A stretch of 64,000 nt of DNA from Termitidicoccus mucosus (GTDB taxonomy: Bacteria; Verrucomicrobiota; Verrucomicrobiia; Opitutales; Opitutaceae): NCBI RefSeq assembly GCF_038725785.1, contig NZ_CP109796.1, positions 3,596,001 through 3,660,000 on the forward strand, given 5' to 3'. The position numbers were made by a program, and so were the translations under genes. Under the pieces are notes generated by a model. It was given only the letters and a program-made list of their open reading frames with translations, had not been told where the DNA came from and ran no database searches. Positions 18,814 to 30,791 of the stretch are shown piece by piece (within the stretch, counting starts at the first letter, position 1; each line of letters opens with the position of its first letter).

Positions 18814-19623
18814 ATGAACCGGAGCCTCGGCGTTTGGACCGTGCTCGTGTTCGCTTTCCTCTACCTGCCGATCATCGTGCTCATCGCCTATTCGTTCAAC
18901 AGCTCCCGGCTGAACCTCGTCTGGGAAGGTTTTACGATGAAGTGGTATGCGGCGCTGGCCGGCCATGCCCCCATCATCCGCGCGCTGAAAAACACGCTCT
19001 ACATCGGCGCGCTCGCCACCGTGTTTTCCGTCCTCATCGGCACGGCCGGCGCGTGGCTGCTTTATCGCTACCGGTATCGCTTCGCGCGCTCGATCCAGGC
19101 GCTGATCTGCGTGCCCATGATCATGCCCGAAATCGTCATGGGCATCAGCCTGCTGATCTTTTTCACCGTGCTGAAAATGGAGCTGGGCTTCACCACGGTC
19201 GTCATCTCGCACGTGACGTTCTGCTTTCCGTTCGTGCTCGTGGCGGTGCAGGCCCGGCTCGACGGGCTCGACCCGGCGCTGGAGGAGGCCGCGCTCGACC
19301 TCGGCGCGACGCCGTTGCAGGCCTTCTGGCTGGTCATCGTGCCGTGCCTCTGGCCCGCGATTCTCAGCGGCGGGCTGATGGCGTTCACCCTGTCGATCGA
19401 CGAGCTCATCATCACCTTTTTCACGCGCGGGCCGACGTCGCCGACGCTGCCGACCGTGGTTTTTGGCATGGTCAAGAAGGGCCTCGACCCCATGATCAAC
19501 GCGCTGTCCACCGTGTTCCTCGTCACCACCATCGCTTTTGTCTTGTTCTCCGAATATCTGCGCCGGCTCGCCGCCGCGCCGGTGAACGGCCAACCCAAGA
19601 TCACATCCCCGCATCGCTCATGA
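18814..19623 (+). CDS. potC: spermidine/putrescine ABC transporter permease
   Basis: A 269-residue inner-membrane permease with six hydrophobic segments. The EAA loop is clear (EEAALDLGATPLQAFWLVIVPCLWPAILSG) and TLSIDELIITFFTRGP is typical of PotC. The start at the ATG before NRSLGVW gives the normal length and leaves the first helix near the N-terminus; upstream in-frame codons are repeat-derived. Its stop overlaps the potD start (ATGA at 19620-19623), so these two genes are coupled. Family knowledge: PotB and PotC form the channel energised by PotA. Confidence 0.92.
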   Translation: MNRSLGVWTVLVFAFLYLPIIVLIAYSFNSSRLNLVWEGFTMKWYAALAGHAPIIRALKNTLYIGALATVFSVLIGTAGAWLLYRYRYRFARSIQALICVPMIMPEIVMGISLLIFFTVLKMELGFTTVVISHVTFCFPFVLVAVQARLDGLDPALEEAALDLGATPLQAFWLVIVPCLWPAILSGGLMAFTLSIDELIITFFTRGPTSPTLPTVVFGMVKKGLDPMINALSTVFLVTTIAFVLFSEYLRRLAAAPVNGQPKITSPHRS

Positions 19624-20672
19624 AAAAACACCGCATCCTCACCCGCACCGCCGCCCTCGCCGCGGTGGCGCTCGCCGCCTTCGCGGCCACCTCGTGCGCC
19701 CCCCGTGCCACTGACAAGGAAGTCAATATCTTCGCCTGGTCGGAATACATCCCGCAGGCGGTGCTCGACGGTTTCACGAAGGAAACCGGCATCAAGGTCA
19801 ACTACGAGACATTCTCCTCCGGCGAGGAAATGCTCGCGAAAGTCCTCGCCGGCGGCACGGCCTACGACCTCGTGCAGCCCTGCGACTACATCGCCGAGGC
19901 GATGGTCAGGGAAAACCTCCTCGTGCCGCTCGACTACGCAAAACTGCCCAACTTCAAGCACATCCTCCCCGAGTTCCAAAAACTCCCCTACGACCCCGAG
20001 CAAAAATTCACCGTGCCCTACATGGTCAGCACCGTCGGCATCGTCGTGAACACCGAAAAAGTCAAGGACCCCATCCGCGGCTACGGCGATGTTTTCCAGG
20101 AGAAAAACAAGGGCCGCATCGTCGTGGTGGACGACGGGCGCGAACTCGTCTCCTGGGCCTTCGCCACCCTCGGCATCGGCATCAACGACATCACGCCCGA
20201 CACCCTCGCGAAGGCGCGCCCCGTGCTCGAAAAATGGGTCAAGCTCGTCAAGGTCTTCGACTCCGACAGCCCGAAGACATCGCTGACCAACGGCGACGTT
20301 GACATCGGCATCGTCTGGGGCGGCGAGGCCGCCATCCTCTGGAAGGAAAACAAAAAATTCCACTACGTGCTCCCCGTCGAGGGCACGCACTCGTTTGTGG
20401 ACGCCTTCGCCATCTCCAACAAATCGAAGAACCTCGACGCCGCGCACAAATTCCTCGACTACATCCTGCGCCCCGAGGTCAGCGTGCTCATCTCGCGCGA
20501 CTTCCCCTACACCAACCCCAACGGCGGCGCCCGCAAGCTCCTCGACCCCGACGAGCTCGCCAACCCCGCCAGCTACCCGCCCAAGGGCCTCTACGAAATC
20601 TTCCGCCACATCGGCAAGAGCAGCGAGGACATCGACGCGCTCTACACCGACCTGAAGAACGCGGCCAAGTAA
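19620..20672 (+). CDS. potD: spermidine/putrescine-binding lipoprotein
   Basis: A 350-residue periplasmic binding protein. A signal peptide with lipobox ending at Cys26 (AATSC) indicates lipid anchoring. The mature part has VNIFAWSEYIPQAVLDGF, YDLVQPCDYIAEAMV, VPYMVSTVGIVVN and DIGIVWGGEAAI, the PotD/PotF ligand-binding layout. It delivers polyamines to PotB/PotC. It is coupled to potC and followed by a 605-bp repeat field before potB, so the four pot genes are not a tight operon. Confidence 0.93.
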   Translation: MKKHRILTRTAALAAVALAAFAATSCAPRATDKEVNIFAWSEYIPQAVLDGFTKETGIKVNYETFSSGEEMLAKVLAGGTAYDLVQPCDYIAEAMVRENLLVPLDYAKLPNFKHILPEFQKLPYDPEQKFTVPYMVSTVGIVVNTEKVKDPIRGYGDVFQEKNKGRIVVVDDGRELVSWAFATLGIGINDITPDTLAKARPVLEKWVKLVKVFDSDSPKTSLTNGDVDIGIVWGGEAAILWKENKKFHYVLPVEGTHSFVDAFAISNKSKNLDAAHKFLDYILRPEVSVLISRDFPYTNPNGGARKLLDPDELANPASYPPKGLYEIFRHIGKSSEDIDALYTDLKNAAK

Positions 20673-20714
20673 AGCCATTGGTGAATCACTATGGCGCCTA
20701 GGCAGAAATACGGG

Positions 20715-20780
20715 TTGGAGGGACGGCCTCCGTGCCGTCCATTCGTCCGTCAGCGGACGACACGGAGACCGTCCCTCCAA
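20715..20780. repeat. palindromic repeat, family C, copy 2
   Basis: TTGGAGGGACGGCCTCCGTG and its inverse complement ending GGAGACCGTCCCTCCAA. The element at 7541-7600 has the same arms. It is the first of three palindromes in the gene-free stretch 20673-21277. Confidence 0.8.
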
Positions 20781-20798
20781 GTGATGCGGCAGCACGCC

Positions 20799-20924
20799 GT
20801 AGCGCAGGCGTCCCCGCCTGCCGTCGAAAATGCAAGCGCGAAGCGCCGCCGGCTCTTTCCCAAAAGACAAAAGCCGCGCTTCGCGCGCCCCCCCGGGGAC
20901 GGCAGGCAGGGATGCCTGCGCTAC
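20799..20924. repeat. palindromic repeat, family D
   Basis: GTAGCGCAGGCGTCCCCGCC and GGCAGGCAGGGATGCCTGCG-CTAC form the arms of a 126-bp element with an internal GCGCGAAGCGC/GCGCTTCGCGC part. It lies between family C and family F elements in the potD-potB gap. Confidence 0.75.
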
Positions 20925-20962
20925 GTGCCCGCCGGGCGCTGCCCGACGGTCCGCGCCGGATT

Positions 20963-21045
20963 GAGTGGCATGGGCGTCCCGCCCATGTGCTTGGAAATTT
21001 TGCGGCGCGGAGCGCCGTCCACGGGCGGGACGCCCGTGCCACCCG
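20963..21045. repeat. palindromic repeat, family F, second major copy
   Basis: GAGTGGCATGGGCGTCCCGC and CACGGGCGGGACGCCCGTG enclose GGCGCGGAGCGCC. Related copies are at 7339-7419 and about 4318-4340, and a 27-bp half copy lies inside the autotransporter gene at 45034-45060. The remaining 21046-21277 is GC-rich with no recognised gene. Confidence 0.8.
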
Positions 21046-21277
21046 ACCCGTGTTTCCCTTCTTTTCCGAAAAAGTCCATCCTCGCGACCTCGCCGCGCGC
21101 CCGCGCGGCTTCCGCCACCCGCCGTTCGCTCCGCAAGCAGCGCCGCCTGCGCCGCGGCCGACCGCCGACCTTCCGCGTGACCGCCCCCCGCCCGGCGCAC
21201 CTCCCGGGCGGCGCGGCCACGGCTATTTTCCCCTGACCGCCAATCCGCCGTCCGCGCGCCACCGACCGACACGAGAG

Positions 21278-22177
21278 ATGCAAGCCGTCGCCAAGCTCGA
21301 AACCAACAATCCCCGCGCCCGCGCCCCGCGCCTCACTGGATGGCTGCTCCTCGCGCCCATGCTCGCATGGCTGCTCCTCTTTGTCGTCGCCCCCATGGCG
21401 ATCCTGCTCGTTTACAGCTTTTGCCAGCGCGACGACCTGGGCCGCGTCGTCCATGAGTTCACCTGGGAAAACTACGCCCGCGTCTTCGACCCCATTTACC
21501 TCAACATCCTCGGGCGCTCCGTCGGCTACGCCGCCATCACGACCGTCATCTGCATCGCCGTCGGGTTTCCCGCCGCCTGGTTTATCGCGCGCCAGACGCC
21601 CGTGATGCGCAACCGCCTCGTGATGCTCGTCATGATCCCCTTCTGGACGAGTTTCCTCATCCGCACCTACGCGTGGATCACGATCCTCAAGGAGCAGGGC
21701 CTCCTGAACGGCCTCTTGCAGGCCGCCAGCCTCACCAGCGGGCCCATCGAGTTTCTCTACACGCCGGCGGCCGTGATCATCGGCCTCGTCTATGCGTATC
21801 TTCCGTTCATGATCCTGCCCATTTACGGCAGCGCGGAAAAACTCGACTTCGCGCTCGTCGAGGCCGCCTACGATCTCGGCGCCGGCCCCGTGCGCGTCTT
21901 CCGCGAGGTCATCATCCCGCTCACGCGCCCCGGCATCGCCGCCGGCACGCTGCTCACCTTCGTGCCCGCCATCGGCATGTTCGCCATCACCGACCTGATG
22001 GGCGGCGCGAAAGTCCCGATGATCGGCAACGTCATCCAGAAACAGTTCGGCGGGGCGCGCAACGCTCCCTTCGGCGCCGCGCTCGGCGTCATCTTCACCC
22101 TCCTGTTCATCCTCGCCTACATCCTCGTCCAGCGACGCGGCACGCGCGTCTCCAAAGCCAAAGCCCACAAGACATGA
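21278..22177 (+). CDS. potB: spermidine/putrescine ABC transporter permease
   Basis: A 299-residue permease with six transmembrane segments; MIPFWTSFLIRTYAWITIL and the EAA loop (VEAAYDLGAGPVRVFREVIIPLTRPG) are PotB/PotH signatures. The ATG at 21278 follows an ACGAGAG ribosome-binding-like stretch. Its stop overlaps the start of the ATPase gene by 4 bp (22174-22177). It pairs with PotC from the other half of the split cluster. Confidence 0.92.
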   Translation: MQAVAKLETNNPRARAPRLTGWLLLAPMLAWLLLFVVAPMAILLVYSFCQRDDLGRVVHEFTWENYARVFDPIYLNILGRSVGYAAITTVICIAVGFPAAWFIARQTPVMRNRLVMLVMIPFWTSFLIRTYAWITILKEQGLLNGLLQAASLTSGPIEFLYTPAAVIIGLVYAYLPFMILPIYGSAEKLDFALVEAAYDLGAGPVRVFREVIIPLTRPGIAAGTLLTFVPAIGMFAITDLMGGAKVPMIGNVIQKQFGGARNAPFGAALGVIFTLLFILAYILVQRRGTRVSKAKAHKT

Positions 22178-23246
22178 TCGACATTTGCGGAGTCACCAAA
22201 CGCTTCGGCGACTTCACCGCCGTTGACAACGTAACCTCCACATCGAGGCCGGCGAATTCATCACGCTGCTCGGACCCTCCGGCTGCGGCAAGACCACGCT
22301 CCTGCGCGCGCTCTCCGGCTTCGAGACACCCGACGAGGGCTCCATCCATCTGGCCGGCAAGGACGTCACGCATCTCCCGCCCTACCGCCGCAGCGTCAAC
22401 CAGGTTTTCCAGTCCTACGCGCTTTTCCCGCACATGACCGTGCGCCAGAACATCGCCTTCGGCCTGCGCATGAAAAAAGTCCCCGCCGTCGAGGCCGGCA
22501 TCCGCGTGGACGAGGCCATCGAGCTCGTCGCTCTGCGCGGCTTCGAAAACCGCCGCCCCCACCAACTTTCCGGCGGCCAGCGCCAGCGCGTCGCGCTGGC
22601 CCGCGCGCTGGTGCCGCGCCCGCACGTGCTCCTCCTCGACGAGCCGCTCTCCGCGCTCGACGCGAAGCTCCGCCGCCAGATGCAGCTTGAGTTGAAGCGC
22701 ATCCAGAAGCGCCTCGGCATGACCTTCGTCTTCGTCACGCACGACCAGGAGGAGGCGCTCACCATGAGCGACCGCATCGCGGTCTTCAACGAAGGCCGCA
22801 TCGAGCAGCTCGGCACGCCCGGCGAAATCTACCACAACCCGCGCACCGCCTTCGTGGCTGACTTCATCGGCGAGGCGAACCTCGTGCCCGCCACGCTCGT
22901 CTCCCGCAACGGCTCCGCCACCTGTGTCGTGCGCCTCGACGGCGGCCTCAACCTCACGCTCAAGACCGGCCAGTGGCCCGATGGCTTGCAACGCGCGCAC
23001 CTCGCCATCCGCCCGGAAAAGATCCTCATCTCGAAATCGCTCATCCTGGAGGAAAACGTCTTCGAGGCGCGCGTGACTGAGGAGGTTTTCCAAGGCGTGC
23101 TCGACCGCCTTTCCCTGGAGTGCGCCAACGGCGGCATCCGCCTGACCGCGGTGGTGGCCAACGAAAGCGCCATCATGGAGGCGATTCACGAAGGCGACAG
23201 CGTCTGGTGCGGCCTCCACAGCGACGACGTGGTGGTCGTTCCATGA
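22174..23246 (+). pseudogene. potA: spermidine/putrescine ABC transporter ATPase with a single-base frameshift
   Basis: The ATG at 22174 opens MIDICGVTKRFGDFTAVDNV, the PotA N-terminus. At about 22234-22238 (ACCTCC) the frame breaks; from CTC at 22236 the other frame continues LHIEAGEFITLLGPSGCGKTT and stays open to 23246. That frame has Walker A, the Q-loop (NQVFQSYALFPHMTV), signature LSGGQRQRVALARAL, Walker B LLLDEPLSALD, His loop VFVTHDQEEAL and a C-terminal TOBE-type domain. Restoring one C gives about 357 residues, the normal length. Either the gene is recently inactivated or one C of a short C run was lost in sequencing. No canonical slippery heptamer is present. Confidence 0.88.
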
Positions 23247-23357
23247 AGGCTCGCTGCGCGCGACCGGCGCGCACCGTCTTTGGGATTTCGGAACTTGAAA
23301 TTTTTTTGGGATTTGGTCCCTGGGATTTGGGATTTGCGAGCGCCAGCTCGCCCCGCG

Positions 23358-24305
23358 TCAGCCCGCCACCCATGCGATGCCGAGCTTGATCCAAAGCGGG
23401 ATGGTGAGAATGCCGAGGACGGTGGTGCCGATGACGACTTGCGCGGCGATGAGCGGCTGGCCGCCGTAGTGGCGCGCGATGGCGATCGGCATCATGCCGG
23501 CGGGCATCGCGCCCTGGATGATGAGCACCTGCCGCATCTCGTCGGAACACGGCAGGTATTTCGCCAGCACGAGATACACCAGCGGGAAAAGGCCGAGGCG
23601 CAGCACGCAGGAAACCGTGGTGATCTTGGCATCCACCAGCGAGCGCGGGCGCTCCAGGTATTCGTCGATCGTGCAGCCGATGAGCAGCAGCCCGAGCGGA
23701 ATGGCGCACACGGCGCATTGGTGGATGATGTCGGCGAGCACGCCGGGCATGCGCGCGCCGAGCCCGGTGAGGTTGAAGGCGAGGCCGAGGACGAGCGCGA
23801 TGATGGGGCCGTTGAAAAGTTTCCTCCAGCCCTCGCGCAGGGAAAGCCCGGCGAGCACGAGGATGCCCACGGTCCAGATGGAAGCCTCGCAGCCGACGTT
23901 GTGCACGAGGAGCACGCCGAGCGCGTCGGGGCCGAAGATCGCGAGAAGCAGCGAGATGGCGAAATAGCCGTAGTTGTTGATGCCGGAGGCAAACGCGAAG
24001 GTGCGCAGGCCGCGGCCGACGGTGAGGCCGAGGGCGCGCCCGATGAAGAGCGACGCCACCATGCAGCCGGACATCACCACGAGGCCGGAGAGCGGCGCCA
24101 GCAGCAGGTTGGACGGATCGCGCAGGGCGGGGTTGTTGGCGACGTTCTCGAAGATGAGGCAGGGGTAGAGGCAGTTGACGACGGTCTTGAGGACGCTCGC
24201 GTCGGCCTCGGACGTCATCCATTTGAGGCGTCGCAGCCCGATGCCGATGGCAATCATCCCGAAGACGGGAAGGATCGAGACGAGAATTTGCCAGTAGGAG
24301 AGCAT
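23358..24305 (-). CDS. AEC (auxin efflux carrier) family transporter
   Basis: A 315-residue inner-membrane protein with about ten hydrophobic segments in two five-helix halves. PVFGMIAIGIGLRRLKWM near the start, NCLYPCLIFENVANNP, SGINNYGYFAISLLLAIFGPDALGVLLVHNVG and QGAMPAGMMPIAIARHYGG near the end are the AEC/MleP-type helix-break motifs. Substrate is unpredictable; relatives move malate or other organic acids. The start MLSYWQ is used because the upstream in-frame codons read through a tandem CAAGTGAC repeat. It is convergent with potA. Confidence 0.87.
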   Translation of the reverse strand: MLSYWQILVSILPVFGMIAIGIGLRRLKWMTSEADASVLKTVVNCLYPCLIFENVANNPALRDPSNLLLAPLSGLVVMSGCMVASLFIGRALGLTVGRGLRTFAFASGINNYGYFAISLLLAIFGPDALGVLLVHNVGCEASIWTVGILVLAGLSLREGWRKLFNGPIIALVLGLAFNLTGLGARMPGVLADIIHQCAVCAIPLGLLLIGCTIDEYLERPRSLVDAKITTVSCVLRLGLFPLVYLVLAKYLPCSDEMRQVLIIQGAMPAGMMPIAIARHYGGQPLIAAQVVIGTTVLGILTIPLWIKLGIAWVAG

Positions 24306-24310
24306 GGGGG

Positions 24311-24341
24311 AAGTAACAAGTGACAAGTGACAAGTGGCAAG
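24311..24341. repeat. short tandem repeat of CAAGTGAC-type units
   Basis: AAGTAACAAGTGACAAGTGA followed by CAAGTGGCAAGG. The inverse version occurs at 55605-55628 before the PfkB gene. The gap 24306-24607 otherwise holds the family B palindrome and a TTGGGATTTGGGATT motif near 24577, which is also present near 23320-23335. Confidence 0.7.
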
Positions 24342-24448
24342 GCTCGCCGCGCGCGAAGCCGGACGAAGCGAGAAGCTTGACAATCCCAAAACGGTGCGCG
24401 CTTCGCGCGACCCAATGCCAAATTTTCGAGAAAATTGAATCTCTCAAC

Positions 24449-24529
24449 TGGAGGGCCGAGCTCCCGCGAGGCCGTCGCCAAAAAACGGTGCGTTTACCCG
24501 CGACGGCCTCGCGGGAGCTCGGCCCTCCA
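24449..24529. repeat. 30-bp perfect inverted repeat, family B, copy 1
   Basis: Arms 24449-24478 and 24500-24529 are exact inverse complements, beginning TGGAGGGCCGAGCTCCCGCG. Copy 2 at 26173-26253 has identical arms. The two copies lie on either side of one gene. Confidence 0.92.
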
Positions 24530-24607
24530 AATTTCAAAGACGCCGCCGCTCCTTCAGGCCGTGCCAAGCGTGGGTGGCTTTTGGGATTTGGGATTGTCAG
24601 ACTGTCG

Positions 24608-26047
24608 CTAACGCTCGGTAGCGGGCGCAGCGATCTCGCACGGCAGCAATGCCGCATCCGTCATGCCATGGATGATTTTTTTGTCGGGCGGGCAGAAGGT
24701 CGCGAGCGCGCCGCTGAGGACGGGCTTGCCGCCGAGGTTGAAGAAATACGGGCAGAGGCGCAGGCGTCCGTCCACCTCGCGCGGCTGCTGTTCGCGGTCG
24801 TAAACGCGGTGGCGGGCGCGGCGCGGTTTTTTGTATTCCTGCAACACGTGCGGGTTCGCCGGGGCGTCCTTCACAGCGATGTCGATGCCGGCCTGCCACT
24901 CCTCACGCGAGCAGTCGCTGCCGAGCACGACGCTGCGCGCGCCCCAGGCGGTTTCGTGGTAGCCGCTGATTTTGATGATGAGCTCGCGTTCCTTCTGCGA
25001 CGCGGCGGCGAGCTGGCGCCAGTCGGTCAGGGCGCGCCCGCCGACACGCGGCCCCTCCAGCACCGCGCCCGGCGGCAGCGGCGCGGGATCGATCACCCAC
25101 GACATGGGAATGAGTTTTTTGAGCAGTTGCAGCGTCTGTTTGCCCAAGGTCTCGGCCCAGAAATCGGCGAGCAGGTGGTGGTGGAAAAGCGCGAAGCCGA
25201 GTTTTTCCTCCTGGAAATGACGCATGGGCGGCGCGATGGCGAGTTCGCCGGCCTGCCATGATTCGAGGATGGCGTCGGCGATGCGGATGTTCGCGAGGTC
25301 GAAGAGCTCGAAGAAGCGGTAGATGATGTCGATTTTTTCGGGGTTGCCCTCGATGTCGAGGCAGATGGTGTTGCCGAGCGGGAACAGGTCCTCGGGATCG
25401 AGGCAAAAGACGCGCTTGCCCTGGAGCTGGAGCTGCTCGGCGAGCCAGTGCATCTCGGGCCGGTAGGTGGCCGCCTCGTCGCTGACCACGAGCGCGATGA
25501 GCGGCGAGCGCAGGTCGGGGCGCAGCGCGGCGAGCGAGTCGTGGAAATTGCGGATCATCGCGTCGCCCGCGCCGAGGATGCCGGAATCAGTATCCGTTTT
25601 CCCGATACCATCGTCCGTCCCGCCGTAGAGCCGGTTGAGAAACGCGGTCAGGCCGATGCCGCCGGGGACGGAATCGAGCTCGCTCATCACGAAACCCTCG
25701 TCGGTGAGCAGCAGGTCGGGGCGGAGGACGGTGGGAAAAGCGCCGCGGTTGCGGGGATGGCGGGCGTGCGCGACGATCCCGGCGGGCTTTCCGCGGTCGA
25801 GATAATCGGCCACCCACGGGGCGAGCAGGGGCTTGTTGCGCAGGAGGTTCTTGCCGGAGGCGGAGCGCAGGTAAAGGGTTTCGAGCGCGTGGTGAAATTC
25901 GAGGCAGGCGGCGCCGATGGCGTTGAGCTCGCCGGCTTGCGCGGCGGTGAGCGGCCATGCCGCGGGTGAAAGCTGCCAGGTTTTGTCCTCGAAAAGGGAT
26001 TGGGCGTGAAGCGCGTTGCGGATGGTTTCGTAGGAAAGGTCTGGCAT
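24608..26047 (-). CDS. unrecognised protein, possibly ATP-grasp-like
   Basis: A 479-residue soluble protein with no signal peptide. I do not recognise it with confidence. Visible features: LRPDLLLTDEGFVMSELDSVPGGIG near residue 110, KRVFCLDPEDLFP and FEGN/DIEGNPEKIDIIYRFFELFD in the middle, and IIKISGYHETAWGARSVVLG followed by HVLQEYKKPR near residue 370-420. The last pair (a strand with Lys, a Gly-rich segment, then a V-L-Q-E strand) resembles the nucleotide-binding part of circularly permuted ATP-grasp ligases such as the glutathionylspermidine synthase group. The polyamine transporter nearby makes that idea attractive but it is inference. The gene is bracketed by two identical family B palindromes. 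Confidence 0.6.
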   Translation of the reverse strand: MPDLSYETIRNALHAQSLFEDKTWQLSPAAWPLTAAQAGELNAIGAACLEFHHALETLYLRSASGKNLLRNKPLLAPWVADYLDRGKPAGIVAHARHPRNRGAFPTVLRPDLLLTDEGFVMSELDSVPGGIGLTAFLNRLYGGTDDGIGKTDTDSGILGAGDAMIRNFHDSLAALRPDLRSPLIALVVSDEAATYRPEMHWLAEQLQLQGKRVFCLDPEDLFPLGNTICLDIEGNPEKIDIIYRFFELFDLANIRIADAILESWQAGELAIAPPMRHFQEEKLGFALFHHHLLADFWAETLGKQTLQLLKKLIPMSWVIDPAPLPPGAVLEGPRVGGRALTDWRQLAAASQKERELIIKISGYHETAWGARSVVLGSDCSREEWQAGIDIAVKDAPANPHVLQEYKKPRRARHRVYDREQQPREVDGRLRLCPYFFNLGGKPVLSGALATFCPPDKKIIHGMTDAALLPCEIAAPATER

Positions 26048-26172
26048 GGCTTGGCCCGTCATCGCACGCCGAATCGGGCGCGAGCGCAACACCGCAGCGC
26101 GGCCGGCGGCTCTTTTGGGCCGGCCCGACAAGGGTTCCGCCATGACACCATGGTCAAAATGAATCGGACTTC

Positions 26173-26253
26173 TGGAGGGCCGAGCTCCCGCGAGGCCGTC
26201 GCGGTTAAGCGCAACATTTTCCGGCGACGGCCTCGCGGGAGCTCGGCCCTCCA
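26173..26253. repeat. 30-bp perfect inverted repeat, family B, copy 2
   Basis: Arms 26173-26202 and 26224-26253 have the same 30 bases as copy 1, with a different centre (GGTTAAGCGCAACATTTTCC). It lies between the unknown gene and fabD. Confidence 0.92.
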
Positions 26254-26314
26254 CCCGAAAATTTGTCCGTGGTCAAGGAGCGCGGCGACGGCCATCGAAA
26301 AAGCGGGGAGCCGT

Positions 26315-27235
26315 CTATTGCCCCTGCGCCGACAGGTCGGCGAATTCGGCCATGCTCTTCACCGGCCACTCCTTGTTCGTGCGGCGCACGTGGCCGGCGA
26401 GGACGCCGCCGGGCCCGAGTTCGAGAAAGCTCGTCGCGCCCGCGGCCTGCGCCGAGCGGAGGCAATCCTCCCAGAGCACCGACGACACCACCTGTTTCAC
26501 CAACGCGGCGCGGATGTCCGCGGGTTCGCTGACGGCCTTGCCGGTCGTGTTGGTGAACACCATGAAGCGCGGCGCGGCAAACGCGACCGTCTCCAGGAAC
26601 TTCGCAAACGCGTCGCGCGCCGGGGCCATCAGGCGGCTGTGGTAGGCGCCGGCGACATTGAGCTCCATCGCCTTTTTGATGCCGCGCGCCTTGGCGGCGG
26701 CGACCGCGTCCACGATTTTTTGCTTCTCGCCGGAGATGATGATTTGGCCGGGGCAGTTGAAATTCGCGGTCTCGACATCGAACTCCGCGCAGAGCTTCGC
26801 GACCGTCTCGCGCGTCTCTCCCACGATGGCGGCCATGCCGCCGGCCGATTGCTCGCACGCGATCTGCATGAGGCGGCCGCGTTCGGCGACGACGCGCAGG
26901 CCGGTGGCGAAGTCGAACACGCCCGCCGCCGTGAGCGCGGTGATTTCGCCGAGGCTGAGCCCGAGTGCGAACTTGGCGTCGCCTTCGGCCAGCCGGCCCT
27001 GTTCCTTGAGCGCCGCGAGCAGCGCGAGGCCGTGCACAAAGAGCGCGGGCTGGCAGACCTTGGTCTGCGTGAGGTCGGCGTCGGGGCCCTCGAACGAAAT
27101 GGCCTTCAAGTCCCAGCCAAGCACGGCGTTGGCCTCGTCATAGAGGGCGCGCGCGGCGGCGGAGTTATCGTAGAGCGATTTGCCCATTCCGACTTTCTGG
27201 GCGCCTTGTCCGGCGAAGAGGAGTGCGAGTGACAT
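26315..27235 (-). CDS. fabD: malonyl-CoA:ACP transacylase
   Basis: A 306-residue acyltransferase of fatty acid synthesis, moving malonyl from CoA to acyl-carrier protein in the cytoplasm. LLFAGQGAQKVGMG opens the protein; the nucleophile is Ser94 in GLSLGE, where the usual GHSLGE His is Leu; AGAYHSRLM carries the catalytic His; the C-terminal LGPGGVLAG segment is typical. No other fab gene is adjacent, so it stands alone here. The Leu variant of the elbow motif is a point to compare with relatives. Confidence 0.95.
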   Translation of the reverse strand: MSLALLFAGQGAQKVGMGKSLYDNSAAARALYDEANAVLGWDLKAISFEGPDADLTQTKVCQPALFVHGLALLAALKEQGRLAEGDAKFALGLSLGEITALTAAGVFDFATGLRVVAERGRLMQIACEQSAGGMAAIVGETRETVAKLCAEFDVETANFNCPGQIIISGEKQKIVDAVAAAKARGIKKAMELNVAGAYHSRLMAPARDAFAKFLETVAFAAPRFMVFTNTTGKAVSEPADIRAALVKQVVSSVLWEDCLRSAQAAGATSFLELGPGGVLAGHVRRTNKEWPVKSMAEFADLSAQGQ

Positions 27236-27338
27236 GTGTGCGTGGAGGTTTGAGTTATGTGTCTGTTCGTCGAAACGAAACCGGCATACGTAAGCACCGC
27301 CGCGCTAGAAACCAAGCCGGAAAAACCGGACCCAAAAT

Positions 27339-27412
27339 TGGTGCGGCTGGACGGAATCGAACCGACGAGACCTGCTTGGAAGGCAGGAGTTTTACCACTA
27401 AACTACAGCCGC
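27339..27412 (-). tRNA. tRNA-Gly (anticodon TCC)
   Basis: On the minus strand GCGGCTG starts the acceptor stem and CAGCCGC closes it, followed by discriminator A and an encoded CCA. The D-arm has AGTGGTAAAAC, the anticodon stem-loop is CTGCCTTCCAAGCAG with anticodon TCC, and the T-arm carries GGTTCGATTCC. All four stems pair. It lies between fabD and carB. Confidence 0.96.
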
Positions 27413-27544
27413 GAACAAAACGCCGCACAGCCTTTCCCCGCGCGCGCCTTTGGTCAAGCCCGCGCTTTCAGCCGCAAAAAGCCCCTCCGTTTCCCGCTTG
27501 CGCGGCAATCCCTGTCGCTCAACTCTCATTCACTTCCTACGCCC

Positions 27545-30784
<3,240 letters not shown>

Positions 30785-30791
30785 GGAGCTA

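Noticed and set aside
20673-21277. CRISPR array or insertion sequence in the potD-potB gap
   Set aside because: The repeats are different palindromes, not evenly spaced direct repeats, and no transposase or cas gene is present in the window.
22228-22240. Programmed ribosomal frameshift in potA
   Set aside because: No slippery heptamer or clear downstream structure is visible; a lost C is simpler.
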